Positions 27,501 through 33,047 of a DNA stretch of 64,000 nt are shown piece by piece. A program made the translations under genes and the position numbers. The DNA is taken from assembly GCA_037039925.1 (NCBI GenBank), contig JAXRKP010001893.1, positions 12,501 to 76,500 on the forward strand, in the 5' to 3' direction. Position 1 is the stretch's first letter; each line of letters begins with the position of its first letter. This DNA comes from Doris montereyensis (Eukaryota; Mollusca; Gastropoda; Nudibranchia; Dorididae). Below the pieces are notes generated by a model. That model did not search any database, had not been told where the DNA came from, and saw nothing but the letters and a program-made list of their open reading frames with translations.

Positions 27501-30500
27501 TCTGCGTGTGTTTTCATTGCCAATTCTTGGCTTTCACTAATCGATTTACCGGCCATCGACGGACATTTATGTTGTCTGTAGACTGATTATCGCCTGCACC
27601 GACAAAATCGGGAAGTCGATATAAGGGGGTTTGAGTCAAATTTACGTAAAAATATGTGTTTTTTTTTAACGAAAAATATATATGGAAAAAAAACGGACTT
27701 TGATATGACGTCGATTTATGCAGGATGTCAATATATGCAATGTCAATATATGTGGGTTGGACTGTATATTTAATTAGCCTTGCTCAATCCAATTTCCTAC
27801 ATTTATGCCCTTATCAGAAGACTTTAGCATGGATGGTAAGTGGGTGGTACTGGTAGATCCTACTTCTTTCCTTTTGTTCTTTCATTTATCTTTTATTTTG
27901 AGTAAGTGTAAGCCTGAGCAAGATTCCTTTCCTATTACTTGCTGATACCAGTAACCATCTTCTCTGGTCCGCGTTATTCGAGTACTGTTTTGACGAATAC
28001 CACAAGATCGCCTCGCGCATTCACAGCTGCAAGTATGAACACTCTGAGCCTTGGGCCTTGGGGTGGCTTAGGTGATGAAAATCCTCACTCATTCAAAGCC
28101 TGAACTATACCTATTAACCTAATCTGGTTGATCAATCCACCCATCCATCTATTCATCAGTTTGTCTATATCTATTTGTGTCTACATCTATCCATCTACAG
28201 CTGTCTCTATATCTTTTTATCTGTCTTTTAAAAATGTTTTTTATCTCTATAATAGGACTCACTTCCCTTAAGGAGTGAAGTTAGCTTGGTAGGTAGCATG
28301 CTTTCCTTTTCATGGCGAGGCGATGGGTGCCGATGCAGAGATCACGGGTTCAATCTTCATGGTGGCCAGGGTTTTGTTTTCTGTCTATTCTTTTGTTTTT
28401 CTCTAGCCTTTGTTCCTATGGAGCTTTAAATATTATGTCCTTCCCCTACATGATACACAATTATCTCCCTCTCTCTGTTGTCCTGCAGCTGGAACTGTTA
28501 GAGCAAGTGAGAATGGCTGCCATCACATCCCGGGTGGCCAAAGTCCAGTCTATGTGGAAATGTCACGTCCAGAGGACTCACTACACAAAGATGCTCGGTG
28601 CCATCAGGTCGATTCAAGCCCACTGGAGGGGCTTTGCCCAAAGGAAACGGTTAGAAAGATGCCATGGCGCAGCTGCCTGTATTCAGAGAAAGTGGAAGAG
28701 GCACAGATTGGAGCTGTCGTTGAGGAAGTTGTCACATCATCTACAGGTGCTGAGACGAGGTTCGTTTGCTTCTCTGTGTTTTCCGTGTCATGTTGTCCCC
28801 ACCTCTAAATTGACCCTTGGAATGAAATTGTTTAAGTACACAGCGTTGTGACACCATTGGTTGTGTTGTGAGTTTGGAATCACAACGATACTGGTTCAAT
28901 ACAAGAACAAAATAAATGTTTTGAATCGTTTACATGAACAAAATAGGACACATTTTTAGTACAATCCATTTATTGAGGCCTTTGATTTGATTTGATTTCA
29001 TTTTACCCACAATCCACAACTAAGGGGATCTCAGGGTTTTTTGGTAGGATTGTTAATTTTGCTCAGACTGCCCTGTAAACAGCCAAGGGATTTTTAATGT
29101 GCACAGTGTTGGGATCTGCACATGGGACCTTCTTTTTATCATCCGTCTCCGATGGGACCAGGTATTTGTCCACCTACCTGGACCCGGAGGGGGTAAGTTT
29201 TATTCGAAAAGCTTGAGAAAACTTTTCAACCTGCCGGGGCTTGAACTCAAAACCCTTTGCTTGAGAGGCCGACACCTTGCCTCTGGACTACCGAATCCTC
29301 CTTATGGAGATCAGTGTAAAATAATGCAGCAGCAAGCGCAGTCCCAGGAGAAAAATACTGAGAAAATTTTTGTTTATCATAACTCTAACTAATATTGTTT
29401 TGTTTTCATTTCAGTTGTTCATAAGTGGGTCCATAGACATCGACAACGGCAGCAGAATCTCAACTACTCCTGTGTCACTTCTCACTTCCCAGCACAGGAA
29501 TGCCAGACGGAATATTTGATGATAGCAGCCGACAGGTTTTGGATTCCGCTAGATACGACTACAAGACAAATTCCGAACAGATGTCCTATCCGATGACGCC
29601 AGTGGATGAGTTCTGCTCTCAGGTGAATTAAATCTGAAACAAACCAAAACGACAAAAATATGTACAAATAAGGCCAAATAGCTAAAGACATATTCTAAAA
29701 AATAGTAATAGCATTTCGAGAAAAATGGAACTGAAATTACACAACACTAAAAACATACAAAAAACACACCTTTCACACAACTTTCCCCTCACAATTGTTT
29801 TTTTATTATTTGTAATATCAAACAACATACACCAAATGATAATAAAAGCAAAGCATCGGATGGAATGAATATATTCTGTAATCGAATATAATCATGAATA
29901 CAGAATGATTTGTTACTTTCAGAGCGTGTAAAATGTCAAATCGTGGGACAGTCTGCCTTGCTCGGGGGAAACAACACGTGTGATGTAAGAGCGGTGTTGA
30001 TTGGCTGACATTATTATGATAGAGGACCACGGTGACTTTGACTTGGCTGACATTATTATGATGTGGGTTTTGGATTGGCTGACATTATTATGATAGTGTA
30101 TAGGACCACGAGGGAGAGACTTTGCGACTGTCCACCCCGATGGCTGTAAGCATTGCCCATATATGGAAATGTGGGTTTGTTGTAGCGCTGAATACAAACT
30201 GTACTATAGCTAAATAATACTAAAAGGCCTTTGCTGTCTGTCTAGTCTCATTGTGACAGCACACGGGACACAAGGTGTGTAATGGTATATTACAATTCTA
30301 TTATTTTATTCGAGGGGTTACAGGTTTGTAGGTCTCAAGACAAGGCAAAATATGATAATTTGTCAAGAATCTGGTGACGGTTGTTGTCTTCAAAGGCCCA
30401 TTTTTTCACAGAAAGACAGGGAATTCAGACTTGGGGATGGTTGAGAAGTAAAGCTAAGAAGTGGAACTATGAAGAAATGCCATAATCATTTTGATATTTC

Positions 30501-31973
30501 GACCCCAAATGGCCCATTCCAGATATTCCCTTCAGTTCACATGTTCTAATCACCGAAATATTTATGTAGATAAAATAAATCTCCTATTGTTTTATTTTAC
30601 TATACCTTACGTCCACCCTAAATATATTCTGTACTTGTTCTAATAGTTTGTAGAATTTATGGAGATCTGGTTTTCAATTCAATTCAACTGAATCAATTCA
30701 ATCGTCTTTATTAATCCTTTTAAAAAGGAAATTATATTTGTGTTATCACCATTTCCGTTTGAAAAATAATAAATTACGTCAGTGTATTGAATTAAAAACA
30801 AATTTAACTTAAGTTAATCATAGATTTTAGGAGAAAGTTTTAATTTTAATGAAAGTGCAGATGAAATGAGAGTCAAAGTATTGTAAGTTTTGTGTGTACC
30901 ACCAGGAAAGTCTATCAGCCTCCATAGGAAAAACGGAGACAAACGAAGAAAGGGAGGATGGAGCCGACTTGGACAGTATGTATTCTGACCACTTCGGGCG
31001 TGATGGTCCGAGAACATGACCGCCTCTACCTCTGCGACATGAGGGCGACATAGAGTTTCCCAGCCAAAAAACTTCGCCTCGCCTTACGAGAGTATTTGCA
31101 TTATGGAATAGAATTGCCACCTGCCGGAAGCTGACTGAGGTGAGTTTTGACTTGAATGGATTTATTTTTAAATGTTTCGCTGTTATTTTGTCTTGGATTA
31201 GATCATAAGGATGTTTTGAGACACCTTCTCTCTGTGTGTTTTTTGATAAGATAAGATAAAATGTCTTTTTATTTGTCTAAAAGTAAATTTGCTTTGGTCA
31301 CGTTTCAAATCAAAATGAATAAATTACAATACAATTCATCTCTTTCACTTTCTCTCTTTCGCTCTCGATTTCCACAACTAACATCAATACATTACAAAAC
31401 CGGCGCTTTATGTATATGGACAACATAAAACATCTAACCATTGGAAACACTTCTCTCATATCTGAGTGGACGTTGGACATATCTCTATCTTTTTGTTTTA
31501 ATATTGATACAATATGTCATACTTATTGCCACACATCGCCTTCCTTACAATGTGACTGACATTTTCCACCACATTAAAATTGTCAGATGATTATTTTTTA
31601 TCCTGTCAAAATTAAGAAGAATATTTTCTTTGTTTCACTTTCTTTCTTTACACAGCCCGGTCTACGGTTTCACACTCGGAAGAGTGTTCTTCAGTACGGA
31701 CATGTGACCCATCACAGGCACCTACTCAAAGGATTGCCCGATGCTCTAGATGCAAATGATGACGAGAAAAAGATTCTCATTCTCATAAAGAAAATAATCA
31801 TTGATATGATGCTTTCATCAAAGTATTTACAGCTGAACTACATTTTACACAGAAGAAAAGAAAGAAGACAGAAAAAGAAAAAAAGCCAACCCAAATCCTG
31901 CTCAAAATATTTAAGAAATATTTCATAACGTTCCATTCCTCCTTTGTCAAAATCGTTTCAGATAAAAAATAAA
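526..31973 (+). CDS. MYO19: Myosin-XIX-like unconventional myosin gene (23 exons)
   Basis: Actin-based motor of the mitochondrial outer membrane in animals; the family uses a C-terminal tail (MyMOMA region) to bind mitochondria and Miro. Seen here, in order: short N-terminus, [13 protein letters not shown]-loop GESGAGK, switch [25 protein letters not shown], switch [36 protein letters not shown]-like helices and a tail with [10 protein letters not shown] compared this with human MYO19 from memory; the order and several intron-adjacent motifs agree. The predicted protein is about 1,050-1,090 residues, slightly longer than the human 970. Intron phases chain at nearly all junctions. Exons 3, 11, 13, 15, 16, 18 and 21 need indel correction and exon 22 has an in-frame TGA, so the CDS as given is not continuous. 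Assembly error is the likelier cause because splice sites are intact. Subfamily is fairly sure; expression is unknown. Confidence 0.88.
710..1110 (+). pseudogene. Non-LTR retrotransposon 3' relic
   Basis: In MYO19 intron 1 directly after exon 1. Broken frames read [26 protein letters not shown] and [14 protein letters not shown]. This is the C-terminal pattern of CR1/Jockey-like reverse transcriptases. It ends in a GCGCTATACAAGT-type 3' end with a short (TTA/CTA) tail. Confidence 0.65.
1161..1280 (+). repeat. hAT-like MITE fragment
   Basis: Shares the CGTTTACCTTGA ... GGTTAACTGT ... AAGAAACCCT order with the copies at 11.4, 21.1 and 25.9 kb. Truncated at both ends. Confidence 0.5.
1380..1660 (+). 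repeat. SINE family A copy 1
   Basis: tRNA-like head with an A-box-like TCTAGTGGTTAAACTG and B-box GGGTTTGAATCTT, then the body AGGCGTCC ... GAAACTGGGATA and a tail CCTTGAAG. The tail runs straight into the 34-bp minisatellite. Confidence 0.75.
1637..2175 (+). repeat. 34-bp minisatellite in MYO19 intron 1
   Basis: About 16 copies of a 34-bp unit beginning CTTGAAGGAATTTTGC. The first unit is continuous with the SINE A 3' tail (CCTTGAAG-AA), so the tail is the likely seed. Confidence 0.9.
2584..2750 (+). CDS. MYO19: MYO19 exon 2
   Basis: Bounded by CTCTCAG and a GT donor at 2751. Reads [18 protein letters not shown] then [17 protein letters not shown]. This is the myosin motor N-terminal strand (YTxAGxxxIAVNPxK), close to the human MYO19 equivalent. 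Ends in phase 0. Confidence 0.9.
3200..3515 (+). pseudogene. Non-LTR reverse transcriptase C-terminal relic
   Basis: Reads [18 protein letters not shown], then WNRQGHKKG. RRWxWxGHxxR and WNPQGKRKRG are the end-of-ORF motifs of a widespread LINE group. Frameshifted after about 3360. In MYO19 intron 2. Confidence 0.75.
4048..4160 (+). CDS. MYO19: MYO19 exon 3, P-loop exon with frameshift
   Basis: The acceptor CTGACAG ends at 4047 and the donor is at 4161. It opens [16 protein letters not shown], then shifts by one base near 4099-4101 to read [16 protein letters not shown] followed by SGAGK. The P-loop GESGAGK closes the exon in phase 0, as expected. The length of 113 is one short of a multiple of three. 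Confidence 0.9.
5012..5079 (+). CDS. MYO19: MYO19 exon 4
   Basis: Continues directly from the P-loop Lys with [18 protein letters not shown]. Donor GTAAGT at 5080. Leaves two bases that make Asn with exon 5. Confidence 0.85.
5228..5290 (+). repeat. 60-bp fragment shared with the 6.8 kb MITE
   Basis: The stretch from CTGTTGACCATCACT to ATGGCCAATACCAG recurs almost unchanged at 6834-6893. Confidence 0.75.
5831..5904 (+). CDS. MYO19: MYO19 exon 5
   Basis: Reads [18 protein letters not shown] then PILEAFG. The xxSNPxLEAFG motif is universal in myosin motors. Acceptor TTTGCAG, donor GTAAAA at 5905. Ends in phase 1. Confidence 0.9.
6583..7524. mobile_element. Pogo/Tigger-like MITE C
   Basis: Inverted termini CAGTAGTGATTGTCTAAA and the complement of GGCGGTCACTACTG, flanked by TA at 6581 and 7525. 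About 940 bp with no transposase ORF. Subterminal GGGCATTTAGGCG motifs recur at both ends in opposite arrangement. It carries two tandem 75-80 bp copies at 6938-7100. The CAGT start with a TA duplication is typical of the pogo/Tigger branch of Tc1/mariner. Confidence 0.8.
7649..7718 (+). CDS. MYO19: MYO19 exon 6, switch I
   Basis: Reads [18 protein letters not shown] and ends QLQFD plus two bases. NSSRFGKF is the switch I nucleotide-binding loop. Acceptor CTTTCAG, donor GTAACA at 7719. Confidence 0.92.
7974..8082 (+). CDS. MYO19: MYO19 exon 7
   Basis: Reads [18 protein letters not shown], then VVHQNNQ and [17 protein letters not shown] and RNFHIFxQ are motor-domain hallmarks matching MYO19. 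Phase 0 at the donor, 8083. Confidence 0.93.
8358..8690 (+). repeat. SINE family A copy 2, with nested SINE B tail
   Basis: Head GGTCATGAGGTCCTAG, B-box-like ATTTGAATCC, ends CCTTGAAGGAACTT. The middle is interrupted at about 8510-8575 by the 3' end of SINE B (TTAGTTGTGGATGTGGGT) and then CAATTGATATCCT. Confidence 0.75.
8695..8960 (+). repeat. SINE family A copy 3
   Basis: Tandem to copy 2. Diverged head with GGCAAGTGGTTAGGC, then TGTTCCTTGGGAAAG and GTCCTGTCCAGAAGG. Confidence 0.65.
9143..9877. mobile_element. Pogo/Tigger-like MITE A
   Basis: Inverted termini CAGTCGACTTCGTTTAATCG and the complement of CGATTAAACTGGAGTCGACT-G, flanked by TA (9141-9142 and 9878-9879). 735 bp, no transposase. 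Three further TTGCGATTAACC-like repeats lie near the right end. In MYO19 intron 7. Confidence 0.85.
10241..10340 (+). CDS. MYO19: MYO19 exon 8
   Basis: Acceptor GTTGCAG and donor GTATGT at 10341. Reads [18 protein letters not shown]. This is a variable part of the motor, so homology is weak, but phases (0 in, 1 out) fit both neighbours exactly. Confidence 0.7.
10397..10686 (-). repeat. SINE family A copy 4
   Basis: Full-length reverse copy: tail complement AAGTTCCCTCAAGGGC, ending with the head complement CACTCGGCCACTGATGCC. Confidence 0.8.
10812..11040 (+). repeat. SINE family B, 5'-truncated
   Basis: Body AGGTGGATCGACACCTA ... CCATCGGAGACGGACAA, GTTTACAGGGCAGTCTA, TTAGTTGTGGATGTGGGT, then an (AAATC)n-like tail and CAATTGATATCCT. 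Confidence 0.75.
11045..11360 (-). pseudogene. Non-LTR reverse transcriptase C-terminal relic
   Basis: Reads [12 protein letters not shown], then [18 protein letters not shown] and [18 protein letters not shown] plus stop. These are the terminal motifs of a LINE ORF2. One frameshift separates the halves. In MYO19 intron 8. Confidence 0.78.
11431..11812. mobile_element. hAT-like MITE, most complete copy
   Basis: Ends are near-inverted: TAGCTGCCAACCAG and GATTGGCAGCTA. The interior shares GAGGGTTAACT, AAGAAACCCT and GGCCAGCAATTTTG with copies at 1.2, 21.1 and 25.9 kb. No ORF. No clear 8-bp target duplication, so class assignment is tentative. Confidence 0.6.
12134..12216 (+). CDS. MYO19: MYO19 exon 9
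   Basis: Reads [18 protein letters not shown] and ends QVHIFK, matching the myosin helix that ends NIFKVLAG. The phase-1 carry from exon 8 makes Leu. Donor GTGAGC at 12217. Confidence 0.85.
12300..12598 (+). repeat. SINE family B, full copy
   Basis: tRNA-like head TCGGCCTCTCAACCCAAAGG with a B-box-like region, CCTGGTCCAGGTAGGCGG, GTTTACAAGGCAGTCTGG and tail (AAATC)4. Confidence 0.8.
13163..13250 (+). CDS. MYO19: MYO19 exon 10
   Basis: Reads [18 protein letters not shown]. ILHLGNIxF is a conserved motor strand. Acceptor TCAACAG, donor GTGAGG. Phase 1 at the end. Confidence 0.9.
13400..13478 (+). repeat. Possible LINE 3' end
   Basis: AATTTCCTGGTTAAGGATCA followed by ATAAAAGTTT and TTATATTATCTTATA resembles CR1/L2-type 3' ends. 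It lies immediately before MYO19 exon 11 and may supply its acceptor TTATAG. Confidence 0.4.
13481..13666 (+). CDS. MYO19: MYO19 exon 11 with one-base frameshift
   Basis: First part reads [16 protein letters not shown], then [16 protein letters not shown]. After about 13590 the frame moves by one to [16 protein letters not shown] and [12 protein letters not shown]. Both halves match consecutive human MYO19 segments. One base is missing within GGAGGAG. The donor follows 13666 and the phase fits exon 12 once corrected. Confidence 0.85.
13737..13835 (+). repeat. (TTC)n and (AAT)n microsatellites
   Basis: A short CTT run at 13737-13757 and an AAT/AAC run at 13795-13832 in MYO19 intron 11. Confidence 0.85.
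14038..14330 (+). repeat. SINE family A copy 5
   Basis: Clean copy: GGCATCAGTGGCCGGGTGG (A-box region), GAGTTTGAATCC (B-box), TGTTCCTTGGGAATG, GGGATACGCTCCGGCTC. Confidence 0.85.
15350..15535 (+). repeat. Unexpanded copy of the 17.9-19.2 kb element
   Basis: Has the same left part (CAGTGCCGTCAACCTAC, GTGGGCTTTTACTTTGAG) and right end (CATGGGGTTGGCAGCTC) as the intron 14 element, with only two pyrimidine-rich units between. The rest of intron 11 from 14331 is plain. Confidence 0.55.
15669..15736 (+). CDS. MYO19: MYO19 exon 12
   Basis: Reads [18 protein letters not shown], the conserved LFDWLV helix before switch II. Acceptor ATGACAG, donor GTATGT at 15737. One leftover base joins exon 13 to make Asn. 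Confidence 0.9.
15790..16165 (+). repeat. 23-bp minisatellite before MYO19 exon 13
   Basis: About 14 copies of a unit like TTTACAATTTGTCTTAGATA-ATG. Each carries TTGTCTTAG/AT, resembling the exon 13 acceptor CCTTTAG/ATTTG that follows. Confidence 0.88.
16221..16337 (+). CDS. MYO19: MYO19 exon 13, switch II, with 5-base deletion
   Basis: Opens NLLDIYGF (switch II), then loses frame just where ESF is expected. It resumes as [18 protein letters not shown] and ends SHFLRDLQ. About five bases are missing after GGCTTT near 16241-16244. The acceptor plus first 17 bases are duplicated upstream at about 16172-16195. Donor GTAATA at 16338. Confidence 0.88.
16895..17005 (+). CDS. MYO19: MYO19 exon 14
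   Basis: Reads [18 protein letters not shown] and ends VFGILNE, matching the post-switch II relay region (EYxxEGIxW, DNxxC, LINEE). Exactly 37 codons, phase 0 at both ends. Donor GTGAGT at 17006. Confidence 0.9.
17306..17620 (-). repeat. SINE family B, reverse full copy
   Basis: Starts TTACCCATATCCACAACTA, contains CTGCCCTGTAAACAGCCA and ACCTGGACCAGGGGGAAG, and ends at the head complement TTGGGTTGAGAGGCCGA. Confidence 0.8.
17880..19215 (+). repeat. Element with internal 41-bp minisatellite (intron 14)
   Basis: Left edge CAGTGTTGCCAACCTACC, right edge CATGGGGTTTGGCAGCTC, an imperfect inverted pair. Between them about two dozen copies of a roughly 41-bp unit, CTCAAGAGTTCTCTTTTCCA followed by GATTGCACGCC. 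Every unit holds a pyrimidine tract plus CAG. Long Ser/Phe ORFs here are artefacts. Confidence 0.85.
19577..19672 (+). repeat. Duplicated acceptor and start of MYO19 exon 15
   Basis: Two tandem copies, about 43-47 bp, of TTTGATTTCATTA ... GATTCG(G)CAG / GAAGTCTACCTGAAC. The second joins the rest of the exon. Confidence 0.85.
19652..20935 (+). CDS. MYO19: MYO19 exon 15, expanded; 3' end unresolved
   Basis: Starts [16 protein letters not shown] after a CGGCAG acceptor, matching the human segment after INE. A TGA at 19700 then breaks the frame. Past it the same frame reads [26 protein letters not shown] 41-bp minisatellite begins there; its unit can read [13 protein letters not shown], like the HYAGxVxYxxxGxxEKN stretch expected at this point. 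The expansion therefore seems to arise inside the exon or its 3' edge. True donor unknown; the end given is the end of the array. Confidence 0.6.
19770..20940 (+). repeat. 41-bp minisatellite in MYO19 exon 15 region
   Basis: Unit of 41 bp, GAACAGATCTATGCTACAGG then AAAAGTATACATTGTTGACG-A; clean from about 20070 to 20570 and degraded on both sides. 41 is not a multiple of three, so the array cannot be translated in one frame. Confidence 0.9.
21130..21360 (+). repeat. hAT-like MITE fragment
   Basis: Shares GGCCAGCAATCGGCAG, TCAATTCAAGTCAACG and AGTTAGAATTAGTTCACT with the 11.4 and 25.9 kb copies. Confidence 0.55.
21508..21808 (-). repeat. SINE family A copy 6
   Basis: Full reverse copy, tail complement AAGTTCCTTCAAGTCC, ending CAGCCATCGACGCCA. 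Confidence 0.82.
21989..22142 (+). CDS. MYO19: MYO19 exon 16
   Basis: Reads [18 protein letters not shown] then LDLFAS, matching the myosin PxxLxxLLxxSxxPLLxxLF helix. It then runs through a lysine-rich loop 2 region. The exon must end TVLTKFK to precede [10 protein letters not shown], which requires one extra base to be discounted in the A-runs at about 22110-22122. Donor GTATTT at 22143. Confidence 0.82.
22275..22490 (+). repeat. SINE family A copy 7, 3' part replaced by minisatellite
   Basis: B-box GGGTTCAAATCCC, CTGGGGAGTAAAACCTGTG and ATCCTGTCCAGGGG are present. At GTCACCTGT the copy dissolves into the 15-bp array. Confidence 0.75.
22484..22880 (+). repeat. 15-bp minisatellite
   Basis: About 26 copies of CACCTGTACTGACAT with substitutions. 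The unit starts from the SINE A motif GTCACCTGT. The stop-free ORFs on both strands follow from the unit being 5 codons long. Confidence 0.92.
22885..23190 (+). repeat. SINE family A copy 8
   Basis: Head CAGTGGTGTAGACGATTGAG, GGGTTTGACTCC, AAAGACACTTAACATGC, ending GGCCTTGAAGGGACTT. Confidence 0.8.
24021..24199 (+). CDS. MYO19: MYO19 exon 17, HYIRCIKP
   Basis: Reads [18 protein letters not shown] then RCIKPYQ, followed by [18 protein letters not shown] and RKGYPA. This is the actin-binding and converter-proximal block of myosins. The usual RCIKPN has Tyr in place of Asn. Two leftover bases give Arg with exon 18. A roughly 300-bp CT tract begins about 20 bp after the donor. Confidence 0.93.
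24219..24516 (+). repeat. (CT)n microsatellite next to exon 17 donor
   Basis: Roughly 300 bp of nearly pure CT with a short TATATC centre at 24361-24396. Starts 20 bp after the MYO19 exon 17 donor. It creates fake poly(Ser/Leu) ORFs fused to exon 17. Confidence 0.97.
24788..24997 (+). CDS. MYO19: MYO19 exon 18 with frameshift
   Basis: Opens [18 protein letters not shown] (myosin FxxRYxxL). After ELK, at a run of five A, the frame must change; two alternative frames stay open for part of the exon. The exon has to end one base into a codon to fit exon 19, so the net length is off by one. The second half is Ser/Pro-rich and unplaced. Confidence 0.78.
25562..25828 (+). repeat. SINE family B copy
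   Basis: TCGGCCTTTCAACTAAGG, a C-run, CCGGTCCAGGTAGGTGG, GTTAACAGGGCAGTCAGG, TTAGTTGTGGATGTGGGT. Confidence 0.75.
25865..26227 (+). repeat. hAT-like MITE copy
   Basis: TACCTTGAAAAGTATGTA, GAGGGTTAACTGT, AAGAAACCCTTAAGC, ending AAGGTTGGTAGCTATGAA; co-linear with 11431-11812. Confidence 0.6.
26325..26452 (+). CDS. MYO19: MYO19 exon 19, converter end
   Basis: Reads [18 protein letters not shown] and ends [12 protein letters not shown], equivalent to the CGRTKVFM segment that closes the converter before the IQ helix. Acceptor CCCACAG, donor GTAAGA at 26453, phase 0. Confidence 0.88.
26480..26775 (-). repeat. SINE family A copy 9
   Basis: Near-consensus reverse copy: CATAGAGCCGGAGCTTATCC to ACTCGGCCATCGACGCCAT. 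Confidence 0.88.
27014..27764. mobile_element. Pogo/Tigger-like MITE B
   Basis: Inverted termini CAATCCAACCCTCTTATAT and the complement of ATATATGTGGGTTGGACTG, flanked by TA (27012 and 27765). 751 bp without transposase. It carries a direct internal repeat of GAAGAGCATGCGTTTT at about 27390 and 27444. In MYO19 intron 19. Confidence 0.82.
28265..28450 (+). repeat. SINE family D copy 1
   Basis: tRNA-like: TAGCTTGGTAGGTAGCATGC (A-box), ATCACGGGTTCAATCTT (B-box), then a T-rich body and GGAGCTTTAAATATTATGTC. The same unit occurs at 49.3 kb. It ends about 40 bp before MYO19 exon 20. Confidence 0.75.
28489..28759 (+). CDS. MYO19: MYO19 exon 20, IQ motifs
   Basis: Reads [18 protein letters not shown], then [17 protein letters not shown] and [17 protein letters not shown]. 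These are three light-chain-binding IQ-like repeats. The chosen donor is GTTCGT at 28760, giving phase 1 and a clean join to exon 21. The better-looking GTGCTG at 28747 would break the next frame. A SINE of family D lies just before the acceptor. Confidence 0.82.
28975..29304 (-). repeat. SINE family B copy, reverse
   Basis: (TTTGA)n start, CCACAACTAAGGGGATCTC, CTGCCCTGTAAACAGCCA, CTTGAGAGGCCGACACC. Fills most of MYO19 intron 20. Confidence 0.82.
29415..29622 (+). CDS. MYO19: MYO19 exon 21 with frameshift
   Basis: Joined to exon 20 it reads [18 protein letters not shown] (a further IQ-like helix), then TSHFPA. A one-base shift near 29490 gives [18 protein letters not shown], ending [11 protein letters not shown]. 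Tail sequence; homology is weak beyond the helix. Donor GTGAAT at 29623, phase 0. Confidence 0.65.
29990..30115 (+). repeat. Short tandem repeat in MYO19 intron 21
   Basis: Three copies of TTGGCTGACATTATTATGAT, spaced 43-45 bp. The rest of 29623-30905 shows nothing I recognise except a possible LINE 3' end near 30690-30750. Confidence 0.75.
30906..31139 (+). CDS. MYO19: MYO19 exon 22, in-frame TGA
   Basis: 78 codons in one frame from acceptor CACCAG to donor GTGAGT. Opens [21 protein letters not shown] lies at 31017-31019. It continues [13 protein letters not shown] and ends [18 protein letters not shown], resembling the human SPLQTRLLxxIxxLWP tail segment. Both splice sites and phases fit, so the stop is either a base error or real. 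Confidence 0.7.
31240..31310 (-). repeat. Possible LINE 3' end
   Basis: GATAAGATAAGATAAAATGT then CTTTTTATTTGTCTAAAAGT resembles the reverse of CR1/L2-type tails. In MYO19 intron 22. Confidence 0.4.
31656..31928 (+). CDS. MYO19: MYO19 exon 23, terminal
   Basis: Opens [17 protein letters not shown], matching the human MYO19 C-terminal GSIKFHCRKSPLRYADI in the mitochondria-binding tail. It then runs [11 protein letters not shown], a hydrophobic [14 protein letters not shown] helix and a Lys/Arg-rich end ([12 protein letters not shown]). Stop TAA at 31926. The extension past the human end point is basic and lineage-specific. Confidence 0.82.
   Translation, partial: PGLRFHTRKSVLQYGHVTHHRHLLKGLPDALDANDDEKKILILIKKIIIDMMLSSKYLQLNYILHRRKERRQKKKKSQPKSCSKYLRNIS
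31968..31973 (+). terminator. Poly(A) signal of MYO19
   Basis: Canonical AATAAA 40 bases after the TAA stop, followed by a T-rich stretch near 31990-32010. It fits the 3' end of the MYO19-like transcript. Confidence 0.7.
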
Positions 31974-31989
31974 ATTCAACCAGACTCCA

Positions 31990-33045
31990 TTTTTCTTGAT
32001 TTTTTTTGTCAACGGTTTTCTCTCTGGCAACTTATCAGGGTTTCCATGTGATATTTAACATGAAAAAACCCAACTTTTCATAATTTCTCAAGACCAATAT
32101 AATGCCATTTGTCATAGAACCCAAGAGTTGACACCAAAAGACAAATTGAAAGACACGTTGAGTTTTCACAAAGCTAACCATGTAATGTAATGTAAACTTT
32201 ATAATATTACCCATGTGTAAAAATGATAGAATCAACATAAGACTAAGACTAAGAAAGAACTAAAGACATGTAAACGTAGTAGTGAGTACGACGTGAAAGA
32301 TGTGACAAGAAATTCCACAATTCCTACTATAATGCATCTATGACTGTCGTTGTTAATCTAGTATTTAAATTAAATATCCTTCATTGCCTCATGTTAATCC
32401 TCACTCCTTTGTACAACTAGACATCTTAGCTTTTCTCAAAGTCCTTTTTTTCTTAACCTTTTTTTCTATGGTTTGGGTTTGTTTTTCTCTAAATCTGAGC
32501 AAATCATTTTACTTTACTTTACAAACCTAAAAGTAAGACATTCACTTCATGATATATGCATGGCTTTTCTGGATTTGATATTCACAATTTCAATTTGAAA
32601 TAGGAATCACACACAGTTCCTTGACTGAGACCACACAACTTGGGTGACTAGAGATATCTCTGTGCTAATGTTAGTGCTGGTTAGACAAAGGGAGCTAAAA
32701 GTTAAGGGTCTTCTGGAAGAAGAGTGAAGAGGAATGTGAAAAAGAAATGAAAGTACTAAAACTACTAATAGACAGATAACAGGAAGAAACTTTGGGTGGC
32801 CCACCTTCATCAGCAAACTAAGAGAGACATGGTACCAGTATGGGTAGGTTTCTGGCTGGATGACCACCCGGAAATTTCACTGTCTGCTCTTGTCCCGTTT
32901 TCAGTCATTAGGCCTTCATGACTATTTCATATTCTTCTTCATTAGTTATTGGCCTACTGCAGTTTTATTCTTTTTCAGAAGAATGATCTTTGATGAAGGG
33001 ATTTGGCCCTATCAACCATACACATGTTTTCACATCGACTTATTA
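31990..33045. other. Intergenic, nothing recognised
   Basis: AT-rich single-copy-looking sequence after the MYO19 poly(A) signal. Short ORFs have no recognisable product. Confidence 0.5.
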
Positions 33046-33047
33046 TA

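Noticed and set aside
526..31973. MYO19 locus as a dead pseudogene
   Set aside because: Introns, splice sites and phases are intact and a second gene shows the same error type; indel errors are likelier, though not proven.
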